Notes: generated by a model from the sequence alone, not told the origin. 64,000 nucleotides of DNA from Azohydromonas caseinilytica (GCF_012927045.1 NZ_JABBFW010000005.1:62001-126000), one strand, 5' to 3'. Positions 1 through 8,921 are shown, numbered from the stretch's first letter. Numbers and translations are program-made.

Positions 1-2
1 GG

Positions 3-638
3 CAGCTGGGCAATTTGCAGGAATCGCTGGCTCTGGTCTCACTGATAGGTTGGGCTCAATACCCGCCCCCAGTGGACGCCGGTGTCCCAGATCCGGTTGC
101 TGCTGCACTGGCCGAGGCCTTGACTGTCGTGGGCCAAGTCGTTTTTCCGTGGGCCTTAAGCGAAGGCGCCATCGCCGGCGTCATCCATGCGCAGCGACTC
201 ACGCCACCCGGTTGGGGCACCAGCCTGATATTTAGACTTAAACATTTTCCGTGCGATACCGCCTTGCTCTTTACTCGCGATCCCCAAGCAGCCCAGCACC
301 TTTTTCACAGCGTCGGTTTTCCCTGGACGCAGCAGGGTCAGATCGTTTTGGTGTTGAATACTCAAGCCGCGTTCCCTGCACTGGGCATGGAGCAGATCGA
401 TAAACTCACCAGCGAATATTGGGCCACACAAGTGGCCACGCTAAAAATCCACGGTATCGTTGCTGCGCTGCGCCCCGGCGTGGATGGCGACGTCGCTGCT
501 TTTCTAGCATTGAATGAGGATGTCGCAGCGATATTCCAGCAAGCGCTTCAAGCCTCATGCGTCAAATGTAACGTCAATTTCGAGCTTTGCACCGAAACCG
601 AATTGGCAAACCGGTTGAGCGAGAACCCCAACCCTTAA
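3..638 (+). CDS. Unrecognised protein, 5' end outside window (partial)
   Basis: The frame is open from base 3, so the true start probably lies upstream; a TTG at 15 is the first possible start inside the window. About 210 residues are visible. I do not recognise a family. The protein looks soluble, with an Ala/Val-rich first third, a Pro-Gly-Trp segment near residue 67 and three Cys near the C-terminus (CVKCNVNFELC). The base composition is clearly less GC-rich than the neighbours and codons ending in A or T are frequent, which could mean recent acquisition. Its TAA stop overlaps the TAA of the converging PilZ gene by two bases. Confidence 0.6.
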   Translation, partial: QLGNLQESLALVSLIGWAQYPPPVDAGVPDPVAAALAEALTVVGQVVFPWALSEGAIAGVIHAQRLTPPGWGTSLIFRLKHFPCDTALLFTRDPQAAQHLFHSVGFPWTQQGQIVLVLNTQAAFPALGMEQIDKLTSEYWATQVATLKIHGIVAALRPGVDGDVAAFLALNEDVAAIFQQALQASCVKCNVNFELCTETELANRLSENPNP

Positions 639-1033
639 TCCTTTTCCACCCCCAACCCCAGCCCGCTGTGCGCCAAATGCCGCTCGATGATGGCCCGATA
701 TTCCGGCGCCAGATTGACGAACTGCAGGCCGACCAGAAAACCATATTCCCGGCCGCTCAAAATGCTGAAGGCGACGCGGCCGTAGGCCACGACGGCGTCC
801 ACGCCGGTGGTGTCGCGGGTGACGTGGAACGTGATCTCGCACATCGCGCCGGGCGACAGGTTCAGCGGCGAGACGGTGCCGATGCCGCCGCCGCTCAGGT
901 CCACCGTGTGCACCTCGATCACCTGCAGGTTGGGCAGCTTCAGGTACGCCGTGGTGGAGAACGGCTTGCGCGCGTGCTCGCGACGCTCCGGCCCCGACGC
1001 CACCCAGTCCTTGACTTCTCTCGATCCGATCAT
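635..1033 (-). CDS. PilZ domain-containing protein
   Basis: A 132-residue protein that is essentially one PilZ domain, the usual c-di-GMP receptor fold. The two signature motifs are visible: the RxxxR stretch in ERREHARKPF near residues 17-26 and DLSGGGIG (D/NxSxxG) near residue 45. Members bind c-di-GMP and alter motility, polysaccharide or pilus functions, but the partner here is unknown. I chose the ATG at 1033 (MIGSREVKDW) because the sequence upstream in frame is an arginine-rich shadow of the enoyl-CoA hydratase gene. It may respond to the GGDEF cyclase found at 43-44 kb, but that link is only inference. Confidence 0.85.
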   Translation of the reverse strand: MIGSREVKDWVASGPERREHARKPFSTTAYLKLPNLQVIEVHTVDLSGGGIGTVSPLNLSPGAMCEITFHVTRDTTGVDAVVAYGRVAFSILSGREYGFLVGLQFVNLAPEYRAIIERHLAHSGLGLGVEKD

Positions 1034-1188
1034 GTTGGCGGGCTGGCTGGGGCTTGAGTGACGGCGGCGGGCCCCGGCGGGCTCAACGGGCGATGGCAGG
1101 TACGGCGATCTTAGGCATGCCCCGGCCGCGCCCGCCTTCACCGAGATCAAGACCGGCAGCCGCGCCAGGGCACGGCGCCGGCAGCGCC

Positions 1189-1983
1189 TCAGCGGTGCTT
1201 GAAGTTGGCCTTGCGCTTGGTGAGGAAGGCGTCCATGCCCTCCTTCTGGTCCTCGGTGGCGAACATCGAGTGGAACAGGCCGCGCTCGTAGGCGATGCCT
1301 TCGGTGAGCGTGGTCTCGAAGGCGCGGTTCACGCAGTCCTTGGCCATCAGCACCGAGGGCAGCCCGAAGCCGCAGATCACGGCGGCGGCGGCCAGCGCCT
1401 CCTCCATCAGTTTCTCGGCCGGCACCACGCGCGACACCAGCCCGGCGCGCTCGGCCTCCTGCGCGTCCATCATCCGGCCGGTCAGGATCAGGTCCATGGC
1501 CTTGCTCTTGCCGATGGCCCGCGGCAGCCGCTGCGTGCCGCCGGCGCCGGGCATGATGCCGATCTTGATCTCGGGCTGGCCGAACTTGGCGCTGTCGGCG
1601 GCGATGATGAAGTCGCACATCATGGCCAGCTCGCAGCCGCCGCCCAGCGCGAAGCCGGCCACCGCGGCGATGACGGGCTTGCGCACCTTGCGGATCGTTT
1701 CCCAGTTGCGGGTGATGAACTGGGTCCGGTAGACGTCCATGAACTCGCGCTTGGCCATGGCGGCGATGTCGGCGCCGGCGGCGAAGGCGCGCTCGCTGCC
1801 CGTCAGGATGATGCAGCCCACGCTGTCGTCGGCGTCGAAGGCCAGCAGCGCCTCGCCCAGCTCGTCCATCAGCGGGTCGTTGAGCGCGTTGAGCGCCTTG
1901 GGCCGGTGCAGCGTAATCACCGCGGTCTTGAGCGCGCCGTCCTCGCCGCCGTGCAGCGCCGTCATCAGGTTCTCGAATGCCAT
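1189..1983 (-). CDS. Enoyl-CoA hydratase
   Basis: A 264-residue crotonase-superfamily protein of normal length. It hydrates trans-2-enoyl-CoA to 3-hydroxyacyl-CoA in beta-oxidation or a related acyl-CoA pathway. The oxyanion-hole segments are visible (AFAAGADI near residue 66 and [16 protein letters not shown] near 110), and both catalytic glutamates are present, one in GGGCELA and one in GQPEIKIG. The C-terminal [18 protein letters not shown] matches the family ending. The ATG at 1983 is preceded by a GGAGA ribosome site. It stands alone in a minus-strand gap between PilZ and the DUF3108 gene, so the specific pathway cannot be read from context. Confidence 0.92.
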   Translation of the reverse strand: MAFENLMTALHGGEDGALKTAVITLHRPKALNALNDPLMDELGEALLAFDADDSVGCIILTGSERAFAAGADIAAMAKREFMDVYRTQFITRNWETIRKVRKPVIAAVAGFALGGGCELAMMCDFIIAADSAKFGQPEIKIGIMPGAGGTQRLPRAIGKSKAMDLILTGRMMDAQEAERAGLVSRVVPAEKLMEEALAAAAVICGFGLPSVLMAKDCVNRAFETTLTEGIAYERGLFHSMFATEDQKEGMDAFLTKRKANFKHR

Positions 1984-2096
1984 GCAGGGTCTCCGTAATT
2001 CAAAATCAGGGCGCGGCCACTATACGGGCCGCATCCCCCGGCTCCGGTATTGCACGATTGCTTAATGCCGCCCCGGAGCGGGCGCGGCAAGAGGGC

Positions 2097-3380
2097 TCAG
2101 CGCGCCTGCAGCGGCAGGCGCTTGAGGCGCAGGTCCACCCACACGTCGGCGCTCTGGCGGATGAGCAGCCGCACCGGCAGGTACTGCAGCGTGGGCGCGA
2201 ACCAGGCCTCGGCCGTCATCACGTCGCCCCAGGGCTCGCGCCGCGGCTTCAGATGCACCGCCGGCAGCGTGCCCACCGGGGTCTCGATGCGCTCCTCGCC
2301 CAGCACGTCGTAGATCCACGGGTCGATGCGGCGCGGCAGCGCCAGCGGCAGCTCCAGCGTGCCGCCGGGCTGCAGCAGGCCGGGCCGCAGCGTGAACAGC
2401 CAGGTCATCTGCACGAACTGGCTCACCGAGTCCTGCACGCCCAGCAGGGGCACGCGCCGCGTTCCGCCGGACAGCACGATGGCGTCGGGCTCGAAGCGCA
2501 CGCTGGCGCGGCGCGGGCTCAGGAAGCCCAGGCGCGTCTCCTCGTCGTAGCGCCGCGGCAGCAGGCCGCGCGCGCCGATCTCGCCGTCGCTGCTCATGCG
2601 CCGCCGCATCAGCGGCGCGAAGGTGGGGCCCACCACCACGTCCAGATGCACCTGGTAGTGCTTGTCCTGCAGCAGCCACTGCACCCGCGCGCTGCCGTGC
2701 ACCTCGCCGCGGTACCAGCCCGAGAGCTCGTATTCGAGCTGCGTGGACGGCGGCCAGCCCTGGTGCGGGGCGGAAGCCGCTTCGGCTACCGGCGGCACGG
2801 CCTGCGCCGGCGGCAGGTCCGCCGGCGTGGAGGCCGCCTCGGCGGGTTGGGACGGGGCCGCCTCCGCCACGGCCGGGAACTCGGGGGCACTGGCAGCGGC
2901 CTCTGCAACCGCAACCGGCGCGGAGGCCGCTTCGGCTGCCTGCGTCACGTCGGGCGGCAGCGCGGGCGCCGCAGCGGCGTCCTCCGGCGCTGAGGCGGCC
3001 GAGGCGGCTTCAGCCACGGTCGCGGCTTCCTGCGGCGATGGGTTCTCAGTCTCGGGCGGCTGCGGCGGCGCCTGTTCAGGTTCGGGCTCGGGTTCCAGCT
3101 TGGGCGCCGAAGCCGCCTCGGCCACGGGCTGCGGCACGTGCGCCACGGGCGGCGGCGCGGGTGGTGGCGGTGGGGCTGCCGGCGCAGGCGGGGGCACGCT
3201 GGGCGCCAGCTCGCGCACGAAAGCCACCTCCATGGGCGGCGGCGGGGCGTCGGGCTGGGGCAGGCTCAGGGCGATGTCATCGATCAGCCAGACGTGCAGC
3301 AAGGCCACAGCCAGCACGAGCAGCAGCAGCCGCCCGCCGCGCCGGGGGCGGCGTTTCAGTGGCAGGGGGGCCTTGGGCAT
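2097..3380 (-). CDS. DUF3108 domain-containing protein with Ala/Pro repeat linker
   Basis: 427 residues. The N-terminus is basic, followed by one membrane segment (LLLLVLAVALLHVWLI, about residues 18-33), so the rest is probably periplasmic. Residues 45-215 are low-complexity, rich in Pro and Ala, with the unit EAASAP or close variants recurring about six times. The C-terminal 210 residues form the DUF3108 domain (QLEYELSGWYRGEVHGSARV onward). The layout resembles TonB-like or cell-envelope proteins with a wall-spanning linker. The function is unknown. It lies 191 bases downstream of the M61 peptidase gene on the same strand. Confidence 0.85.
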   Translation of the reverse strand: MPKAPLPLKRRPRRGGRLLLLVLAVALLHVWLIDDIALSLPQPDAPPPPMEVAFVRELAPSVPPPAPAAPPPPPAPPPVAHVPQPVAEAASAPKLEPEPEPEQAPPQPPETENPSPQEAATVAEAASAASAPEDAAAAPALPPDVTQAAEAASAPVAVAEAAASAPEFPAVAEAAPSQPAEAASTPADLPPAQAVPPVAEAASAPHQGWPPSTQLEYELSGWYRGEVHGSARVQWLLQDKHYQVHLDVVVGPTFAPLMRRRMSSDGEIGARGLLPRRYDEETRLGFLSPRRASVRFEPDAIVLSGGTRRVPLLGVQDSVSQFVQMTWLFTLRPGLLQPGGTLELPLALPRRIDPWIYDVLGEERIETPVGTLPAVHLKPRREPWGDVMTAEAWFAPTLQYLPVRLLIRQSADVWVDLRLKRLPLQAR

Positions 3381-3445
3381 GCGTAGGCGGCGCCACGATG
3401 GACGGGCAAGGCGGCGCTCATTCCGGCTTCAAGTGGGAAGGTTTC

Positions 3446-3545
3446 CGTTCGCCCTGAGCTTGTCGAAGGGCCTGCCAGCAAACTGCAGCGGGGGCTTCGA
3501 CAGGACCTGTCCTGAGCTTGTCGAAGGGCTCAGCCCGAACGGGCT
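3446..3545. repeat. Two copies of a dispersed GAGCTTGTCGAAGGGC-type repeat
   Basis: The core CCTGAGCTTGTCGAAGGGC occurs at about 3453-3471 and again at 3511-3528. The second copy has an inverted arm upstream (CTTCGACA at 3494-3501 against TGTCGAAG at 3519-3526), so the unit can fold into a hairpin. The element fills the gap between the M61 gene and the DUF3108 gene. Repeats containing this core are common between genes in Burkholderiales; that is recalled, not searched. A degraded relative occurs near 59939-59965. Confidence 0.7.
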
Positions 3546-3571
3546 TCTTCAGCAGGGACCCCGGGATCGGT

Positions 3572-5311
3572 TCACCCTCGCAGCCACGCCCGGCGCAGTG
3601 CCTGCGCGGCCTCGCCGGCGCCCTCGTCCACCGACAGCACCACGTTGCTGGCCGGCTGCGCCGGTGGCTCGACCTGGCAGCTCAGCACGCGCTGGCCGCG
3701 CACCAGCAGCAGCTCGAAGGGCGCGCCCACCGTGAGCCACTGCTGCGCGTCGTCGAGCCGGCGCACGCGCCAGCGGTCCACCGCCACCAGCTCATCGCCG
3801 GCCGACACGCCGGCGCGCTCCGCCGCGCTGCCGCGCAGCACCGAGCGCACCTGCACGCCGGTCACCGGGCCCTCGCTCAGGCGCAGGCCCAGCGCGGCGG
3901 CAAAGGGCAGCGGCTCCGCCTTCCAGGCCACGCCCATGCGCGCCAGCAGCGGCCGCAGGTCGAGGTCTTCCGTGCCGTGCACCCAGGCGTCCAGCTCCTC
4001 GGCCACGGAGCGGCCGGCCACCTGCTCCAGCGCCTGCCGCACGTCGTCCTCGCCGATGGGGCCGCCGCCGCTGCGCTGCCACAGGCTGCGCATCACCGCG
4101 TCCAGCGAGCCCTGGCCGGCGCCGCGCAGGGTCAGGTCCAGCGCCAGCGCCACGAGCGAGCCCTTGGCGTAGTAGCTCACGGTAGCGTTGGGGGTGTTCT
4201 CGTCGCTGCGGTAGTACTTGACCCAGGCGTCGAAGCTGGATTGCGCCACGCTCTGCACGAAGCGCCCCGGCGTGGCCAGCACGCCGTTGAGGTTCTTCGC
4301 CACCAGCTTCAGGTAGCGCGCCTCGTCGATGAGGCCGGCGCGCACCAGCAGCAGGTCGTCGTAGTAGGAGGTGAAGCCCTCGAAGAACCACAGCAGCTCG
4401 GTGTAGTTCTCCTGGCCGTAGTCCAGCCGCTCGAACTCCCGCGGCTTCAGGCGCTTGACGTTCCAGCTGTGGAAGTACTCGTGGCTGATCAGGCCCAGCA
4501 GCGTGACGTAGCCGTCGGTGAGCGCGTTGGCCGGGTTGCCGCGGCGCGGCAGGTCGCGGCGCGAGGCGATCAGCGCCGTGCTGGCGCGGTGCTCCAGGCC
4601 GCCGTAGCCGTCCTCCACCACGTTGAGCAGGAACACGTAGCGCTCGAAGGGCGCCGGGCCGTCGTCGGGGTGCCAGAAGGCGATCTGCGCCTCGCAGATG
4701 CGCCGCGCGTCGGCCAGCAGCCGCTCGCCGTCGAAGCCGGGCCAGGCGCCGGCCACCACGAATTCGTGCGGCACGCCCGCGGCCTCGAAGCTGCCGCGCC
4801 AGAAGCGGCCCAGCTCGAAGGGATGGTCGATGAGCTCGTGGTAGTCGGGCGCGGCGTAGGTCGGCGGCGCGGCCTGGACCGCGGGCATCGCGGTGGCGAT
4901 CTCCCAGCCCGCGGGCAGCGTGCCGAAGCTGATCTGGTGCGGCTCGTGCTCGCGCCCTTCCACGCGCAGGCACAGGCTGGTGCCGTTGAAGAAGCCGCGG
5001 TCGGCGTCGAGGAAGGCGGTGCGCACCGAGGTGTCGAAGGCGTAGACCAGGCAGCTGACTTCCAGCGGTGCCGCGTCGCCCTGGCATGACGCCACCCAGG
5101 TGGTCTTGTCGAGCTGGCGCAGCGGCACCTCCTGCTGGCCCTGGCGCGCGCTGAGCCCGGAGAGGTGGCGGCCGAACTCGCGCACCATGTAGCTGCCCGG
5201 AATCCACACCGGCAGGCTCAGGCGCTGCTCGGCGGCCGGCTGCGGCACGGTGAGCGTGACGTGCCACAGGTGGGACGGGGCGTCTTCGACGTCGATGCGG
5301 TAGCTGATCAT
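3572..5311 (-). CDS. M61 family metallopeptidase with PDZ domain
   Basis: 579 residues, the usual length for bacterial M61 peptidases (glycyl aminopeptidase-like). The N-terminal half is a beta-rich domain. The zinc site HEYFHSWNVKRLKP lies near residue 275 (HExxH), with the downstream glutamate in FFEGFTSYYDD. A PDZ domain follows at about residues 470-560 (GPVTGVQVRSVLRGSAAERAGVSAG, written here only to locate it in two halves: GPVTGVQVRSV and LRGSAAERAGV). No clear signal peptide is seen, so a cytosolic location is likely. It is followed on the same strand by DUF3108 and preceded by DUF3429. Confidence 0.9.
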   Translation of the reverse strand: MISYRIDVEDAPSHLWHVTLTVPQPAAEQRLSLPVWIPGSYMVREFGRHLSGLSARQGQQEVPLRQLDKTTWVASCQGDAAPLEVSCLVYAFDTSVRTAFLDADRGFFNGTSLCLRVEGREHEPHQISFGTLPAGWEIATAMPAVQAAPPTYAAPDYHELIDHPFELGRFWRGSFEAAGVPHEFVVAGAWPGFDGERLLADARRICEAQIAFWHPDDGPAPFERYVFLLNVVEDGYGGLEHRASTALIASRRDLPRRGNPANALTDGYVTLLGLISHEYFHSWNVKRLKPREFERLDYGQENYTELLWFFEGFTSYYDDLLLVRAGLIDEARYLKLVAKNLNGVLATPGRFVQSVAQSSFDAWVKYYRSDENTPNATVSYYAKGSLVALALDLTLRGAGQGSLDAVMRSLWQRSGGGPIGEDDVRQALEQVAGRSVAEELDAWVHGTEDLDLRPLLARMGVAWKAEPLPFAAALGLRLSEGPVTGVQVRSVLRGSAAERAGVSAGDELVAVDRWRVRRLDDAQQWLTVGAPFELLLVRGQRVLSCQVEPPAQPASNVVLSVDEGAGEAAQALRRAWLRG

Positions 5312-5393
5312 CGTTGCGGGCGGTGAGTGGCGTGGAACAACAGGGCCGCCGCGCCGGCGCCCCCGCGGAAAGCATCAGGCCGCGGCAGGCCGC

Positions 5394-5855
5394 TCAGGTG
5401 CCGGCCGCGCCGAGGAAGCAGCACAGCGCCGCGATGGCGCTGAGCCTGAAGCGCAGCGTCAGCCAGGCCTGCAGGCCCAGCCGAGGGTACACGCGCCGGT
5501 CCACCAGGTAGCAGGCCACCAGCATCACCCCATGCAGCACCAGCCCGGCGTAGGGCGGCATCAGCAGCGCCACCCAGGCGATGAGCATGGCCGTGATGGC
5601 CCAGGCGAACAGGCGCGGCTCGCGGTAGATGTAGCCCAGCCCCCAGTGGATGCCGCCGAGGAAGGAGACGATCAGCGCCGCGTAGGCGGCCAGCGCGTCC
5701 ACCACGTAGGGATGCGCGTCCGGCCGCACGAACCACACCAGCAGCGCGCCGAACACGAAGGGAACCAGGCCGAGATAGCCCAGGCGCAGCGCGGGCTGCG
5801 CCGGCAGGTAGGGGCCGGACGGGGCGACAGTGACAGGCGTATGCATGTGCAACAT
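5394..5855 (-). CDS. DUF3429 domain-containing membrane protein
   Basis: 153 residues with five hydrophobic segments, matching the small integral-membrane DUF3429 family (LGYLGLVPFVFGALLVWF, then AYAALIVSFLGGIHWGLGY, are typical). The function of the family is not known. The ATG at 5855 is preceded by GGGGAGGG about ten bases upstream; a second ATG at 5846 is possible. The gene sits between dsbC and the M61 peptidase on the same strand and could be co-transcribed with either. Confidence 0.85.
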   Translation of the reverse strand: MLHMHTPVTVAPSGPYLPAQPALRLGYLGLVPFVFGALLVWFVRPDAHPYVVDALAAYAALIVSFLGGIHWGLGYIYREPRLFAWAITAMLIAWVALLMPPYAGLVLHGVMLVACYLVDRRVYPRLGLQAWLTLRFRLSAIAALCCFLGAAGT

Positions 5856-5909
5856 TGTGCTGGCGCCCTCCCCGACGGCCCGCCGATCGTGTGGTCGCCG
5901 CGACAGGGC

Positions 5910-6656
5910 TCAGGACTTGCGCGCGCTCTCTGCCAACTGCTTCTCGACTTCGGCGGCCGAGACGGCGCCGGGCACGCGGGTGCCGTCCTCGAACACCAGC
6001 GCCGGCGTGCCCTGCACGCGGTGCTTCTTGCCGAAGGCCACGTTGCGCTGCAGCGCATTGCTGTCGCACTCGCCCATGGCCCTTGGCGGGGTGACGCCGT
6101 TGAGCATCCAGTCGCGCCAGGTCTTGGCCGGGTCCTTGGCGCACCAGATGGCCTTGGACTTGGCGTCCGAGTCGGGGCCGAGGATGGGATAGAGGAAGGT
6201 GTAGACCGTGACGTCCTTGACGCTGGCGAGGTCCTTCTCGAAGCGCTTGCAGTAGCCGCAGTTCGGATCGACGAACACCGCCAGCTTGCGCGCGCCGCTG
6301 CCCTGCTTGATCACCACCGCGTCCTTGAGCGGCAGGCTGGCGAAGTCGATGGCGCTGAGCTTGTTGAGGCGCTGCTCGGTGAGGTCGGTGCGGGTGCGGG
6401 TATCGACGATATGGCCCTGGATGAGGTGGTCGCCCTTCTCGTCCGTGTACATCACGTCGTTGCCGATGCGCACCTCCCACAGGCCCGGCACGGAGGTGCG
6501 GCTGACCTCGTCGATCTTGGGCAGGTTGGGCAGCCGATCGGCCAGGTTCTTGCGGATCTGCGCCTCCTGGGCCGAGGCGCCCAGGGCGGCCGTCGCCAGC
6601 AGCGCCGCCAGGCCCAGGGTCTGCAGATGGCGGATGGCTTGGATGGGGCGGTTCAT
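5910..6656 (-). CDS. dsbC: Thiol:disulfide interchange protein DsbC
   Basis: 248 residues. A cleavable signal peptide is visible (hydrophobic LGLAALLATAALGASA before EAQIRKN), so the protein is periplasmic. The N-terminal DsbC dimerisation domain is followed by a thioredoxin fold with active site CGYC near residue 130 (FVDPNCGYCKRFEKDL), plus the conserved cis-Pro in VQGTPALVFEDG. DsbC isomerises wrong disulfides in exported proteins. It lies nine bases downstream of the UbiH-type gene on the same strand, so the two are probably one transcript. Confidence 0.93.
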   Translation of the reverse strand: MNRPIQAIRHLQTLGLAALLATAALGASAQEAQIRKNLADRLPNLPKIDEVSRTSVPGLWEVRIGNDVMYTDEKGDHLIQGHIVDTRTRTDLTEQRLNKLSAIDFASLPLKDAVVIKQGSGARKLAVFVDPNCGYCKRFEKDLASVKDVTVYTFLYPILGPDSDAKSKAIWCAKDPAKTWRDWMLNGVTPPRAMGECDSNALQRNVAFGKKHRVQGTPALVFEDGTRVPGAVSAAEVEKQLAESARKS

Positions 6657-6665
6657 GGCGGTTCC

Positions 6666-7781
6666 TTAGGTGCCGAGGGCGCGGCCGGCGAGCCAGCGCT
6701 TGAGCGGGGTGAGTTGGTTGACCAGGTTCAGGCCGCGGTTGCGCAGCTCGCGCAGCACCGGGGTGTCGTGCTCGAAGAGGTGCAGCAGCCCGTCGGTGAG
6801 CTGCTGCATCGCCAGCGTGGGCACGGCGCGCGCGCGGGCGTAGCGGCGCAGCAGCTTCTCGTCGGAGAGCGGGCGCCAGGATTCGCGCTCGGCGATGACC
6901 CGGGCCAGCGCCTCCACGTCGCCCAGGCCCAGGTTGAGGCCCTGGCCGGAGAGCGGGTGCACCACGTGCGCCGCGTCGCCCACCAGCACCCAGCCCGGCC
7001 CGCACACGCGCTCGGCGCGCGAGAGCTGCAGCGGCCAGCCCACGCGCGGGCCGCTCAGCGCCAGATGCCCGGCGGCGGCGCCGCAGGCCTCGTTGAGCGC
7101 GGCCTCGAACTCGGCGTCGGGGAGCGCCTGCATCGCCTGCGCGCGCTCGGTGGGCATGGACCACACCAGGCCGTAGGAGCAGCCCTGCCGCGGCCGGTCG
7201 AAGGGCAGCAGCGCCAGGATATCGGGGCTGCGGAACCACTGCCGCGCCACGCCCTCGTGCGGCCGGTCCGCCACCAGGCGCGCGGCCACCGCGGTGTGGC
7301 CGTAGGGTTTGGTGTGGAAGCCGATGCCCAGCGCCTCGCGTGCGGCGGAGTGCTTGCCCTCGCACAGCGCGCTGAGCGGGGCCTGCACGGGGGTGTCGGC
7401 GGGAAGCGCCGTCACATGCGGCGCGAAGCGCACGGCGGTGGCCAGGGCCTCGTCCAGCGCCTGGGCGTCCACGATCCAGGCCAGCGCGTCCACGCACTGC
7501 GACCAGGCCGAGAACTCCAGCTGGCTGTCGTGGGCGTCGCCATGCACCAGCATTTCCGAGACGGCGGTGGCGGCATCGGCCGGCAGCGCGTCCCAGACCT
7601 TCAGGCCGCGCAGCAGCCCCACCGCCTGGGCATTGAGCGCGTAGGTGCGCACGTCCGGACCCTGGGGCTGGCGCGGCGCGGCTTCCAGCAGGGCCACGCT
7701 CAAGCCCTGGCGCGAGAGGGCCAGCGCCAGGCTGCGGCCCACCGCACCGGCGCCGCGCACGGCGATGTCGTAGGAGGTCAT
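6666..7781 (-). CDS. UbiH/UbiF/VisC/COQ6 family FAD-dependent hydroxylase
   Basis: 371 residues from the ATG at 7781. The N-terminal dinucleotide-binding GAGAVG motif (YDIAVRGAGAVGRSLALALS) and the C-terminal FAD motif GDAAHVVHPLSGQGLNLGLGD are both present, typical of ubiquinone-ring hydroxylases. It probably introduces one ring hydroxyl in ubiquinone synthesis; which position cannot be read from sequence. Residues encoded upstream of 7781 are arginine-rich and not homologous, so I trimmed them. TACAAT ends six bases before the ATG, suggesting a very short or absent leader. It is followed closely by dsbC. Confidence 0.88.
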   Translation of the reverse strand: MTSYDIAVRGAGAVGRSLALALSRQGLSVALLEAAPRQPQGPDVRTYALNAQAVGLLRGLKVWDALPADAATAVSEMLVHGDAHDSQLEFSAWSQCVDALAWIVDAQALDEALATAVRFAPHVTALPADTPVQAPLSALCEGKHSAAREALGIGFHTKPYGHTAVAARLVADRPHEGVARQWFRSPDILALLPFDRPRQGCSYGLVWSMPTERAQAMQALPDAEFEAALNEACGAAAGHLALSGPRVGWPLQLSRAERVCGPGWVLVGDAAHVVHPLSGQGLNLGLGDVEALARVIAERESWRPLSDEKLLRRYARARAVPTLAMQQLTDGLLHLFEHDTPVLRELRNRGLNLVNQLTPLKRWLAGRALGT

Positions 7782-7787
7782 CTCCAA

Positions 7788-7793
7788 ATTGTA
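7788..7793 (-). promoter_or_regulatory. Putative -10 hexamer TACAAT of the UbiH-type gene
   Basis: TACAAT on the minus strand ends six bases before the ATG at 7781. A start seven or so bases downstream would put transcription initiation at or near the start codon. No good -35 is visible. Inferred from position and sequence only. Confidence 0.4.
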
Positions 7794-7929
7794 GGCAGCG
7801 CCACCAACCCACCCGGTTGACGGGATGCAGCCGGTACGATCCTGTGCTTCCGCCCGGCGTCCGGCCCCGGCATGTCTTCGTGTCCCGCCGGCGCCCTTCC
7901 CTTCCCTTTCCTCTCTGCCGAGCCGTCCC

Positions 7930-8775
7930 GTGAGCGACCTGTCCCTGCGCGTGCACGCGCTGAGCATCTACCCCGTGAAGTCCTGCGCCGGCATCGCGCT
8001 GGCGCAGGCCCGGCTCACCGCCACCGGCCTGGAGCACGACCGCGCCTGGATGCTGGTGGACGCGCAAGGGCGCTTCGCCAGCCAGCGCCAGTGGCCGCGG
8101 CTGCAGCTCATCCGGCCGTCCTTCGAGGGCGACACGCTGCTGCTGCACGCGCCGGACATGCTGCCCCTGGCCGTGCCGCTGCAGGTGCAGGGCACGCCGC
8201 GGCCGGTGCGGGTGTGGGACGACGAGCTCACGGGCCTGGACCAGGGCGACGCGGCGGCGCACTGGTTCGAGGCCGCCATCGGCCAGCCGCTGCGGCTGGT
8301 GCGCTTCGATCCGGCGCAGCGCCGGCTCTCCGACGCGAAGTGGAGCGCCGGCGTGGACGCCGAGAACGCTTTCAGCGATGGGTTTCCGCTGCTGGTGGCC
8401 TCCACGGCCTCGCTCGCGGAGCTCAATGCACGGCTCGCGGCGCGCGGGCAGCCGCCGGTGACGATGGAGCGCTTCCGCCCGAATCTCGTCCTCGACGGGC
8501 TGGAGGACGCGCACGGCGAAGACTTCATCGACACGCTGGCGCTCGACGGCGGCGTGCGGTTGAAACTCGTGAAACCCTGCGTGCGCTGCTCGATCCCGAA
8601 CGTCGATCCGGTCAGCGCCGAGCCGGGCGACGAGCCCGGCGCGACGCTGGCGACCTACCGGGCCGATCCGCGCATGAAGGGCGGCCTCACTTTCGCCATG
8701 AACGCGGTGATCGAGGCCGGCGTCGGCGCCACGCTGCGCGTGGGCGGCGCAGTCGAAGCCACGCTGGCGGTGTGA
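7930..8775 (+). CDS. MOSC domain-containing protein (YcbX type)
   Basis: 281 residues from the GTG at 7930 (VSDLSLRVHALSIYPVKSCAG). The MOSC N-terminal beta barrel starts with SIYPVKSCAGI, and the MOSC domain follows with the family-typical KPCVRCSIPNVDP near residue 215, holding the conserved Cys. YcbX-like proteins use a molybdenum cofactor to reduce N-hydroxylated compounds. The earlier in-frame ATG at 7825 would add 35 non-homologous residues, so I rejected it. It is divergent from the UbiH-type gene across a 148-base gap. Confidence 0.85.
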   Translation: MSDLSLRVHALSIYPVKSCAGIALAQARLTATGLEHDRAWMLVDAQGRFASQRQWPRLQLIRPSFEGDTLLLHAPDMLPLAVPLQVQGTPRPVRVWDDELTGLDQGDAAAHWFEAAIGQPLRLVRFDPAQRRLSDAKWSAGVDAENAFSDGFPLLVASTASLAELNARLAARGQPPVTMERFRPNLVLDGLEDAHGEDFIDTLALDGGVRLKLVKPCVRCSIPNVDPVSAEPGDEPGATLATYRADPRMKGGLTFAMNAVIEAGVGATLRVGGAVEATLAV

Positions 8776-8858
8776 GGGCCGCGCCGGAATCCGTGCCGAT
8801 TCGGCGCCGGGCGCCGGTGTGCATCCCCTGGCCGGGGGTGCCGGAAAGGCCCGCCGAC

Positions 8859-8864
8859 TAGAAT
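8859..8864 (+). promoter_or_regulatory. Putative -10 (TAGAAT) upstream of ychF
   Basis: TAGAAT lies about 57 bases before the ychF ATG, in the gap after the MOSC gene. It matches the A/T-rich hexamer pattern found before several genes in this window, but here it leaves an ordinary leader. No convincing -35 is visible. Confidence 0.35.
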
Positions 8865-8921
8865 TTCGCCCCTTCAGCCCCTGTCCGGGCCTTCATTCGC
8901 CCTCTTACCCGGAACCCTTCC

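Noticed and set aside
5308-8514. Minus-strand open frame of 1068 residues through DUF3429, dsbC and ubiH
   Set aside because: It is in the wrong frame for all three genes and almost entirely Arg, Ala, Gly and Pro.
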